A stretch of 64,000 bases of DNA, from contig NZ_CP094534.1 in the NCBI RefSeq assembly GCF_022811645.1, positions 3,782,001-3,846,000 of the forward strand, in the 5' to 3' direction. A program made the position numbers and the translations under genes. Below the pieces are notes generated by a model. The model was not told where the DNA came from. It saw only the letters and a list, made by a program, of their open reading frames with translations, and ran no database searches. The stretch comes from Hymenobacter monticola. GTDB lineage: Bacteria; Bacteroidota; Bacteroidia; Cytophagales; Hymenobacteraceae. The stretch's first letter is position 1, and every line of letters starts with the position of its first letter. This document shows, piece by piece, positions 56,627 through 63,252 of the stretch.

Positions 56627-57907
56627 ATGGAAGATACTGTCCAGCCGCCGCGCACCAAGCCCTACGTTGTTGCGTGGGTGTTTTCGCTGATTTTCTACTT
56701 TCTGGAGTACGCGGTGCGCTCCGGGCCAGCGGTGATGATACCCGAGCTGGCGCGCACCTTCGGCGTCGATGCAGTGGGAGTGGGGGCCATTCTCGGTACC
56801 TATTACTATACCTACTCCGTGGCGGGGCTGGTGGCCGGTGTGGCCCTCGACCGCACCGGCGCCAAGTATGCGCTGCCCACGGGCATTGCCATTGTGGCGC
56901 TGGGCTGCCTGCTGTTTGCCCTGCCCGGCGCGGCGGCCGGCAACAGCGGCCGGTTGCTGCAAGGCGCGGGCTCGGCGTTTGCCTTCACGGGCTCGGTGTA
57001 TCTGGCCTCGCGCGGGTTTCAGGCGCGGTCGCTGGCCACGGCCATTGGGGCCACGCAGTGCCTGGGCATGCTGGGCGGGGCGCTGGGGCAGTCGCTGGTG
57101 GGCCCGCTCATTCACGGCGGGTTCGATGTGCGCGTGTTCTGGGTGCTGATGGGGCTGGCCAACCTGGCCACCGGCGTGGCGCTTTACTTCATCACCCCCA
57201 ACGATGCTCAGGCACAGGCCGCGCAGCCCACCGCAAAGGCGGGGTTGCTAGCTCCTTATAAAATTGTGTTCGGCAACCCGCAATCGTACCTGTGCGGGCT
57301 GGTGGCGGGCCTGCTGTTTGCGCCGACCACCATTTTTGCCATGAACTGGGGCGTGGCCGCCCTGCAGCGCGACCAGCACCTGAGCTACACCGCCGCCATC
57401 TGGGCCTGCTCCATGGTGCCGCTGGGCTGGGTGGTGGGCTGCCCCGCCCTGGGCTGGCTGGCCGACCGCCTGGGCCGGCGCAAGCCCGTCATCTGGCTGG
57501 GGGCGGGGTGCATGGTGCTGCTGGGTTTGCAGCAACTGTATCTGCCTGCGCTCATGCCGCTGGCCCTGAGTCTGTTGCTGTTCGGCGTGGCCTCGGGCGC
57601 GGCCATGATTCCCTATTCCATCATCAAGGAAGCCAACCCCGACCACGTGAAAGGCAGCGCCACCGGGGCCATGAACTTCCTCACCTTCGGCGTGTCGGCC
57701 GTGCTCGGGCCCTTGTTTGCCCGCCTCTACGGCCAAACCCTGGGCCTTGCCGACCCCGCTGCTCACTTCGAAAAAGGGGGACTTTTCTGGATAGCCTGCA
57801 CCTGCCTGGCGCTGCTAGCCAGCCTGCTACTCCGCGAAACAGGCACGGCGGCGCACCCACCGGCAGCCTACGCGGTAGCGGGCGACAACAAGCCGGCGCT
57901 GGTATAG
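56627..57907 (+). CDS. MFS transporter
   Basis: 426 residues with about 12 membrane helices. Blocks SLIFYFLEYAVRSGPAVMIPEL, GTYYYTYSVAGLVAGVALDRTGAKYALP, LADRLGRRKPVIWLG (the conserved loop pattern) and a short Pro/Ala tail. It belongs to the anion:cation symporter/UhpT-like group or other small-solute carriers; the substrate is not predictable from sequence. Confidence 0.92.
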   Translation: MEDTVQPPRTKPYVVAWVFSLIFYFLEYAVRSGPAVMIPELARTFGVDAVGVGAILGTYYYTYSVAGLVAGVALDRTGAKYALPTGIAIVALGCLLFALPGAAAGNSGRLLQGAGSAFAFTGSVYLASRGFQARSLATAIGATQCLGMLGGALGQSLVGPLIHGGFDVRVFWVLMGLANLATGVALYFITPNDAQAQAAQPTAKAGLLAPYKIVFGNPQSYLCGLVAGLLFAPTTIFAMNWGVAALQRDQHLSYTAAIWACSMVPLGWVVGCPALGWLADRLGRRKPVIWLGAGCMVLLGLQQLYLPALMPLALSLLLFGVASGAAMIPYSIIKEANPDHVKGSATGAMNFLTFGVSAVLGPLFARLYGQTLGLADPAAHFEKGGLFWIACTCLALLASLLLRETGTAAHPPAAYAVAGDNKPALV

Positions 57908-58123
57908 GAAGTCTGTTTAGTAAGGGTTTCGAGCCCCATTTAAGCCCGGATGTTTGGCTAGCGCGTGCTTACTGCGCGCCGTATGTCACAACCCTAGAGC
58001 CGCTTGCAGCCGAACCCGGCCACGCCCCTTGGCGGGGACGCCTGCTCCCGCATTTCGAGGAAATAGTAAGCGCCGCTCTACCTTCGTCGCAAATAGCAAC
58101 CTACCACTCAACCAACCCTCGTA

Positions 58124-59023
58124 GTGAAACACGGCTTACTTGCTCTTGCCACCTTCGTGGCTGTCGGCGCGGCGCCAGCCGCCCACGCCCAAACGACCAT
58201 CAGCTTCGGCCTGCGGCTCGGGGCCAACTACGCCTCCCGCTCCGGCGACGACCCCAAGTACTCGCCTGTTACGGGCACCAATAGCGGCACGGCCACCGTG
58301 GCGGTCACTTCGCAGCAGGACTACAATCGCAAGGCCATCTTCGCCCCGCAGTTTGGGGCGGTGCTCGACGTGCGCTTTGGCAAACTGGCCTTGCAGCCGG
58401 CCGTCTTGTTCTCCCAAAAAGGGGTCGACCAGACGCTCAAGTCAACGGCCACCCAGACCTCTTCCTTCAATGGATTTCCCGGCAGCAAGTTTGTGTACAA
58501 CGACAGTTTTCACAGCACGAGCCGCGCCAACTACCTGGAAATACCCATCAACGTGGTCTACACTTCGGGTACCGACCACGGCTTCCAGCTTTTTGCCGGT
58601 CCGTACGTTGCCTTTGGCGTGGGAGGCCGCACCGAAATTGAAAACGAAGGCAGCGTTGTGAGCACCAACGGCAGCTTTACCAGCACCAACAACTATTACT
58701 CCTACGGCAACACGTTTTTCATTTACCGGGATAACTACCCGGGTGCCCCCACCACCAACAGCAGCACCGGTACCGGCGGGCAGTCTACCACCGTCAATGC
58801 TTCTTTCGAGGCTACTAGCGGAGCCGTAGTGGCCCGGCGCTTCGATGCGGGCCTCAACGCCGGGATAGGCTACCGGTTCAGCGCCCTGCAGGTGCAGTTG
58901 GGCTATGGCCTGGGCCTCGTCAACCAGCAAACGGGCAAGGCGCCCACCTTCCGCGACGACCTGCCCGCCTATTACCAGCGCGTGGCTCACCTCACGGCCA
59001 CTTATTTCATCAAAGGCATGTAG
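58124..59023 (+). CDS. Outer membrane beta-barrel (PorT-like) protein
   Basis: 299 residues from a GTG at 58124. Signal peptide (LALATFVAVGAAPAAHAQ). The rest is alternating beta strands (ISFGLRLGANYAS, LAVLQ-type, FQLFAGPYVAFGVGGRTEI, LQVQLGYGLGLV), consistent with the outer-membrane barrel 'PorT' family. Ser/Thr/Asn-rich loop near residues 175-225. A TACCTTCG box (58079-58086) precedes it. Ends at a terminator. Confidence 0.85.
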   Translation: MKHGLLALATFVAVGAAPAAHAQTTISFGLRLGANYASRSGDDPKYSPVTGTNSGTATVAVTSQQDYNRKAIFAPQFGAVLDVRFGKLALQPAVLFSQKGVDQTLKSTATQTSSFNGFPGSKFVYNDSFHSTSRANYLEIPINVVYTSGTDHGFQLFAGPYVAFGVGGRTEIENEGSVVSTNGSFTSTNNYYSYGNTFFIYRDNYPGAPTTNSSTGTGGQSTTVNASFEATSGAVVARRFDAGLNAGIGYRFSALQVQLGYGLGLVNQQTGKAPTFRDDLPAYYQRVAHLTATYFIKGM

Positions 59024-59026
59024 GGC

Positions 59027-59077
59027 AAACGCAGCCCGCCGCTTTGGCTCAAGGGCCAGCGGCGGGCTGCGTTTTTT
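59027..59077 (+). terminator. Terminator of the barrel gene
   Basis: AAACGCAGCCCGCCGCT (59027-59043) pairs with AGCGGCGGGCTGCGTTT (59058-59074), then T-rich; 17-bp stem. Confidence 0.93.
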
Positions 59078-59082
59078 AAAAC

Positions 59083-59120
59083 CAAAAGCGTGCGGCCCCT
59101 TGTGGGGCTGCACGCTTTTT
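59083..59120. terminator. Second terminator, opposing gene
   Basis: AAAAGCGTGCGGCCCC (59084-59099) pairs with GGGGCTGCACGCTTTT (59104-59119), loop TTGT; ends the minus-strand lipoprotein gene. Confidence 0.9.
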
Positions 59121-59143
59121 CTGTGCTTTGCAAAGCGGCGCCA

Positions 59144-59860
59144 TCAGTCGAGCTGCCCCATCACCAGCCAGTTCGACTGCCGGGCCGTTTCGGTGCGGCG
59201 GTGTCCCAGCTTCACCACGCGGCCCCCGGTCTTGTACCAGCCTTCGTCCCAGTCGCCCATGTCCAGGTAGAGGGCGTTGCGGGCGCCCAGCTCCCGCAGG
59301 TCGTCGCCGAATTGTTTCAGGGTGAGGTCGTCGCCCACACTTTCCGCCACCACAAACCGGTGGTCGGCCAGCTCCACCAGCGCCCGCCGCTGGAAAGCGC
59401 TGCCGCCCGCCGCGTGCACGCTCCGGCCCTCCTGCACCAGCAGCTCCTGGAGCAGGAGCGTCCCGCTCTGCCGTTGCATGCGGGCAGCTGCCGCGCGGAA
59501 CTGTGACTGTTCGGGAATCCGGGTAATCGCAAGGCTGTCGTTTACCAACATCAGCATCCCGTCCAGAAAACCTACTTTGGGCCGGGGCTGCAACTCGCGG
59601 CCGTTGCTCACCAGCAGGTCCAGCGGCTGGTCGGTGTCCAGGTCGGTGTAGGCGGCGGCCACGCTCAGCTGGTAGCGGCTATTGGCTGCATCCGGCCGGG
59701 TAGTGGTGATTTGGATGGCCGTGCCTTGCGGATAAAAAAGTGAATACTGGTTGCCCCCGGCCGTGGTTTTGCCTACAATTTGCACCGCTGGGCCCTGGCC
59801 GCTACAAGCAAGAAAGGCGGGCAGCAGGCACAGCAGAAGCAGGGTTTTCAAAACGTGCAT
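59144..59860 (-). CDS. Lipoprotein, possible phosphodiester glycosidase-like
   Basis: 238 residues from ATG 59860. Lipobox FLAC at about residue 19. Blocks QYSLFYPQGTAIQITTTRPD, KVGFLDGMLMLVNDSLAI and ELGARNALYLDMGDWDEGW resemble the NAGPA-like phosphodiester glycosidase domain (the last near its ALNLDGG-type motif), but the match is incomplete. It faces the barrel gene across two terminators. Function assigned with low confidence. Confidence 0.6.
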   Translation of the reverse strand: MHVLKTLLLLCLLPAFLACSGQGPAVQIVGKTTAGGNQYSLFYPQGTAIQITTTRPDAANSRYQLSVAAAYTDLDTDQPLDLLVSNGRELQPRPKVGFLDGMLMLVNDSLAITRIPEQSQFRAAAARMQRQSGTLLLQELLVQEGRSVHAAGGSAFQRRALVELADHRFVVAESVGDDLTLKQFGDDLRELGARNALYLDMGDWDEGWYKTGGRVVKLGHRRTETARQSNWLVMGQLD

Positions 59861-59951
59861 TGATGCAAAGAAGGGAACAGCGGGCGCACCACGCAAACTT
59901 ATTTCCTCCCCTGAACATCCTATCCGGCCCCAGCGCACCTGAAGCTTGGGC

Positions 59952-60554
59952 TTATTCGCCGGAGTAAAATGGCGTTGGCTCAATTCCCTGCCGGCTTTTT
60001 CGGAGCACCGGTTGCTTGGCTTTGCCCTTGGCCCGCCCTTTTTTGAAGGTAATGGTCCAGATGCTGTCGTAGTCGTCATCGGGCCAAGCCGGTGGCTCGG
60101 CTATGCCCAAGGCTGCGGCAATGCGCACAATGTTGTGGTGCTCCCACACCAGCAGCACGGTGCCACGGTGGCGCCGCAGCTCGCGCACCAGGCCCTGCAC
60201 CTCATCCGGGGCGTAGTCGCTGTTGATGGTCAGGTTGTGCTGCACAGCGTAGGGCAGCACCGTTTGCATCATGCGCACGCGGGTGGTTTCCTCCTTGTCG
60301 GTGCCGATGCACGGCACGTAGGTGAAGTGCGGCGGCCGGGGCAGCAGCCGGTTGAGCACTTCGGGCAAGGCCAGCGCCCGGGCCAGGCCTATGGCCGAAA
60401 GGTTGTCGCCCTCGGTCGGCTTTTCGCCGTGCCGGATAATCACAATCCGCAACAGGGGGCCTTTGGGTACCGGCGGCGCCTTGGGTTCCACCGGATTGAG
60501 GTGGTACAGCAGCAGCAGTTTGGCGCGGTCCAGTTCGGTAAGGCGGTCAATCAT
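59952..60554 (-). CDS. Histidine phosphatase family protein, cytoplasmic
   Basis: 200 residues from ATG 60554 (MIDRLTELDRAKLLLLYHL). Motif LLRIVIIRHGEKPTEGDNLS has the catalytic RHGE, and VLLVWEHHNIVRI carries the second His region. No signal peptide. Phosphatase or mutase; substrate unknown. Ends at 59952; the repeat H1 lies just upstream of its start. Confidence 0.9.
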   Translation of the reverse strand: MIDRLTELDRAKLLLLYHLNPVEPKAPPVPKGPLLRIVIIRHGEKPTEGDNLSAIGLARALALPEVLNRLLPRPPHFTYVPCIGTDKEETTRVRMMQTVLPYAVQHNLTINSDYAPDEVQGLVRELRRHRGTVLLVWEHHNIVRIAAALGIAEPPAWPDDDYDSIWTITFKKGRAKGKAKQPVLRKSRQGIEPTPFYSGE

Positions 60555-60621
60555 AGGGGCAATGATGCAGAATCGGAGTAGCTGCGGCATACTAGCCCGG
60601 CCGGCGAATGGTTGCAATTAT

Positions 60622-60673
60622 GCCCCGCGCCCCCGCCGCCTCTTGAAGTGGCTGGGAGAGGCGAGCGAAGCTG
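60622..60673 (+). repeat. Cassette repeat H, copy 1
   Basis: 52 bp starting GCCCCGCGCCCCCGCCGCCT, near-identical (one mismatch) to 61320-61371. Contains CGCCTCT...AGAGGCG, a 7-bp stem. Lies between the phosphatase gene and the two-gene pair. Confidence 0.85.
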
Positions 60674-60687
60674 CCTCAGAAGGCCAA

Positions 60688-61110
60688 CTATAAAGTCCGC
60701 CTAATGAACGTAAAGGTGTGGCTGGTCTGCTCCACGTCATATTCGCGCAAGTCGAGGTGCTTTCGATAAAGCGCCAGCCGTTGCGTCACGCCATAGGGCG
60801 CTTTGATAAAATGCTCCACAATGGCCGGCCGCACTTCGTCCAGAAAGCGCTGCTTGATAGCGAAAATGATTTCCCAAAGTTGCCGCTTGTGCGCCGCCGG
60901 ATACCTGGCAAAGTCCTCCGGCACCGCCGAGCCTTGCCGGAACAGCGTGAAGTCGCTGGTATAAATCAGTTGCTCCTCATAGCTAATGCCACGCACCTCA
61001 TAGGTCTGAATGACCACGTCCCAGTCGTCGTGCAGGTGGCTGATGTCGTATTCGAGACTGCCCCCGCTCTCATTCCAATCGCAAAACCGAACGCGCGCTT
61101 CGTCCAGCAT
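60688..61110 (-). CDS. Unknown protein, second gene of a coupled pair
   Basis: 140 residues from ATG 61110, which overlaps the TGA of the upstream small gene by one base. Sequence is mixed: SLEYDISHLHDDWDVVIQTY, GISYEEQLIYTSDFTLFRQG, HKRQLWEIIFAIKQRFLDEV and EYDVEQTSHTFTFIRR. No signal peptide or membrane helix. The small upstream gene and tight coupling suggest a toxin of a type II toxin-antitoxin pair, but the fold is not one I recognise. Confidence 0.7.
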   Translation of the reverse strand: MLDEARVRFCDWNESGGSLEYDISHLHDDWDVVIQTYEVRGISYEEQLIYTSDFTLFRQGSAVPEDFARYPAAHKRQLWEIIFAIKQRFLDEVRPAIVEHFIKAPYGVTQRLALYRKHLDLREYDVEQTSHTFTFIRRTL

Positions 61111-61274
61111 CAACGGGCTGGGCGGCGCTCGCGCAATTCTTCCACCCGTTCGGCCGCCGTTTTGCCCGTCAACTTGTCGAGGGCCTCATAGCGGCGGCGC
61201 AACTGCGCCAGCGCATTTTGGCGCCGGGCCTCGTGCAGTTGGGCTTGGTCGGTGGCGGGCTGGGCATTCTTCAT
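61110..61274 (-). CDS. 54-residue helical protein, first gene of the pair (antitoxin-like)
   Basis: 54 residues, start MKNAQPATDQAQLHEARRQN, highly charged and predicted helical (QLRRRYEALDKLTGKTAAER). Too short to appear in standard gene calls. It ends where the next gene begins. The layout (small basic/charged protein before a ~140-residue protein, 1-bp overlap) is typical of antitoxin-toxin operons. Could also be a DNA-binding accessory peptide. Confidence 0.6.
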   Translation of the reverse strand: MKNAQPATDQAQLHEARRQNALAQLRRRYEALDKLTGKTAAERVEELRERRPAR

Positions 61275-61319
61275 GGTATTCAAAGATAAAGCCTAGGCGG
61301 ATAGTTTCATGCGCCCGCC

Positions 61320-61458
61320 GCCCCGCGCCCCCGCCGCCTCTTGAAGTGGCTGAGAGAGGCGAGCGAAGCTGTTGCAGGTACTCTACGCGCGCCCGCCCTA
61401 GCGCCCTTAGCGCCTCTCAACGCCGCTGAGGAAGTTGGGAGTATCTGGGGGCTGCGCC
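61320..61458 (+). repeat. Cassette repeat H, copy 2 (two parts)
   Basis: Part one (61320-61372) matches copy 1. Part two (61386-61458) has CGCCCTTAGCGCCTCTCAAC and continues GAAGTTGGGAGTATCT, similar to copies 3 and 4. Lies between the pair and Fic. Confidence 0.8.
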
Positions 61459-61481
61459 CTACAGGCTTGCAGGGCCAGCGC

Positions 61482-62522
61482 TTAGCTCAAGGTGTAATTA
61501 AGCCCAGGGCCGCTGCCGTGCCGCGCTATCAAGCCCCGTTCGACTAAGATTGCCAGTATCTTTTTAACGGTAGGAGCGGGAATGCCCAGTCGGCTGGCAA
61601 TAATTCCCGACCGGCAGCCGGGGTTGTTTTCGATAAAAAGTAAAATGGACTTTTCGCGAGGCTGCAGCCCGCCTTCGGGCCCATTAGTCGTCAGTTTTTG
61701 CAGCAACTGTTGCTGCACATTGCCCAGGGCACTAAAGAAGAAGGTCAACCAAGAGGAAATATTCTCGTCCGGTCGCTGCGACTGGCACCGCTGCAACTCG
61801 CGGTAATACTCCGTTTTGCGGCTTTCTATCTCGTGCTCCAGGCTCACGTACTGAATCCAGACGTAGCCCTGCCGCAGCAGGAGCAACGTCGCCAGTAGCC
61901 GACTGAGCCGCCCGTTGCCATCCTGAAACGGGTGGATGCTCAGAAACTCGTAGCAGAACAAGGCGCATTTTACCAGTGGGTGCGTGGCCGTGTCCTGCGC
62001 ATACCAGGCCAGGAGCGCCCGCATGGCATCCTCGGTGGCAATGCCCGGCGCGGTGGTCGCAAACACCAGTCGCTTGGTGCCGTCGGGCAGGTTGGCCTCC
62101 ACGGAGTTGGGGTGCTGCTTGTAGTTGCCCCGGTGCCATTCGTCTTTGCGGCTGAAGCGCAGCAACTGGCTGTGCAGCCCTTTCAGGCTGTTTTCGGTGA
62201 TATCGATGTCGGCGTAAGACTCGGCAATCAAATCCAGCGCCTGAAAATAGCCTACCACCTCCTGCGAGTCCCGGTCTTCGAGCTTGGTAATGTCGGTGTT
62301 GCGCAGCAGCACGTCCACCTCCGCGTCGCTCATCCGCGAGCCCTCAATGCGCGTCGAAGCGCCCACGCTCCGCACCGTGGCAATGGCTTTGAGCTGCTTC
62401 AGCGTCTGCCCTTCGCGCCGCTCTATGGCCGACCAGCTGGCATCAAAACGGTCCAGCTTGCTCACCGCCGCCAACAACCCCCAGTCCAGCGTGACCGCCA
62501 CCGTGTGCACCTGCGTTTCCAT
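61482..62522 (-). CDS. Fic family protein (AMP-transferase) with winged helix
   Basis: 346 residues. An N-terminal inhibitory-type motif STRIEGSRM (S-xxx-EG) around residues 56-64 is followed by the Fic core IHPFQDGNGRLSRLL (His197, the full HPFxDGNGR). The C-terminal ~60 residues form a winged helix (SGIIASRLGIPAPTVKKILA). It is predicted to transfer AMP to a target protein unless inhibited; the winged helix suggests autoregulation or DNA binding. The in-cis motif makes it a class II Fic. Confidence 0.95.
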   Translation of the reverse strand: METQVHTVAVTLDWGLLAAVSKLDRFDASWSAIERREGQTLKQLKAIATVRSVGASTRIEGSRMSDAEVDVLLRNTDITKLEDRDSQEVVGYFQALDLIAESYADIDITENSLKGLHSQLLRFSRKDEWHRGNYKQHPNSVEANLPDGTKRLVFATTAPGIATEDAMRALLAWYAQDTATHPLVKCALFCYEFLSIHPFQDGNGRLSRLLATLLLLRQGYVWIQYVSLEHEIESRKTEYYRELQRCQSQRPDENISSWLTFFFSALGNVQQQLLQKLTTNGPEGGLQPREKSILLFIENNPGCRSGIIASRLGIPAPTVKKILAILVERGLIARHGSGPGLNYTLS

Positions 62523-62559
62523 GCCGCAAAAGTACGCGCCGCCCGCCGACTCAGATACG

Positions 62560-62594
62560 GTACGATACGATAGGAGCTAGTACCGATACGATAG
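62560..62594 (-). promoter_or_regulatory. Direct-repeat operator candidate upstream of fic
   Basis: Two copies of CTATCGTATCG(G)TAC (minus reading; 62594-62580 and 62573-62560), end points 21 bp apart, lie 38-72 bp before the fic start. Spacing of two helical turns fits a dimeric regulator, perhaps the Fic winged helix itself. Confidence 0.5.
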
Positions 62595-62640
62595 CGGCTC
62601 CGCGCCCCCTACCGCTACCGGAGCTTTGTGTCTCTCAGTG

Positions 62641-62720
62641 CCGCGCCCGCCCACCCCCGTGCCCTTGGCGCCTCTCGAAGCCGCTGGGGAAGCTTGGAGT
62701 GTCTCCGGGAACTGCGCTGG
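62641..62720 (+). repeat. Cassette repeat H, copy 3
   Basis: Contains GCCCTTGGCGCCTCTCGAAG and then GGGGAAGCTTGGAGTGTCTC, shared with copy 4 and part two of copy 2. Lies between Fic and the 42-residue peptide gene. Confidence 0.75.
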
Positions 62721-62825
62721 GTAGGGGCGAGAGATTGACGTTTCAGCCAATCGAAGTAGCTTTGCCGCACTGTGCGGTAGTCTCCCGCCAACCACGGTGC
62801 TCCATTTGGCTTCGGCTAAAACGAG

Positions 62826-62855
62826 CGAAGCCCGTGGCTGGCACCACGGGCTTCG
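62826..62855. repeat. 12-bp hairpin upstream of small gene
   Basis: CGAAGCCCGTGG (62826-62837) pairs exactly with CCACGGGCTTCG (62844-62855), loop CTGGCA; 40 bp before the small ATG. Could be a leader element or a terminator for an opposing transcript. Confidence 0.6.
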
Positions 62856-62894
62856 AGAAGTGGGTGATTTGTCCCCCCCATTATTTTGAAGACG

Positions 62895-63023
62895 ATGGAG
62901 AACAAACCAAACAGCGACGGTGATTACGTGGTAATCGTCGTCAGGCTCCCGGTGAAGCTGCTTGCGCAGTTCGGCCGGTGGCTGGTGTTAGCCGCTGCCA
63001 CTTACGTGGTGCTGCAACACTAA
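62895..63023 (+). CDS. 42-residue single-pass membrane peptide
   Basis: ATG 62895 to TAA 63021-63023. The peptide starts MENKPNSDGDYVVIVVRLPV and ends GRWLVLAAATYVVLQH, with a hydrophobic helix over the last ~20 residues. Flanked by hairpins on both sides, the second terminator-like with a GCAA tetraloop. Small membrane peptides are common toxins or regulators; nothing more can be said. Confidence 0.5.
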   Translation: MENKPNSDGDYVVIVVRLPVKLLAQFGRWLVLAAATYVVLQH

Positions 63024-63032
63024 CCGTAGCCA

Positions 63033-63058
63033 GCAGGAGGGACGCAAGTCCTTCCTGC
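63033..63058 (+). terminator. Terminator-like hairpin after the small gene
   Basis: GCAGGAGGGAC (63033-63043), loop GCAA, GTCCTTCCTGC (63048-63058); 11-bp stem with one G-T pair, no strong T-run. Confidence 0.6.
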
Positions 63059-63142
63059 CTTGGGCTGTAACTACGCCCAGCCGCCGGAAGTTGCGCAAAG
63101 ATGCAAAGATTCCGGGAAAACTGCCGCCGCTGCCGAAGCTTT

Positions 63143-63246
63143 GCCCGCCCCCGCCCGGCCCCTTGCGCCCGCCCCCGTGCCCTTGGCACCTCTTAGAGCC
63201 GCAGGGGAAGCTGGGTGTGTCTTTGGAGTTGGGCGCTGCGGGGGCG
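63143..63246 (+). repeat. Cassette repeat H, copy 4
   Basis: Contains CCCCCGTGCCCTTGGCACCT, then GGGGAAGCTGGGTGTGTCTT, matching copy 3 and part two of copy 2. Lies between the 42-residue gene and the Shedu gene. Confidence 0.75.
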
Positions 63247-63252
63247 CATGTA

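Larger units (their letters stand above)
62523..62894. other. Intergenic region with repeat and hairpin
   Basis: No gene except the features listed separately: the operator-like repeat, cassette repeat H copy 3, and the hairpin at 62826-62855. Confidence 0.6.

Noticed and set aside
61110..61274. VbhA-type antitoxin for the Fic protein
   Set aside because: The Fic protein carries its own SxxxEG motif and the small gene lacks one; it is coupled to the 140-residue gene instead.
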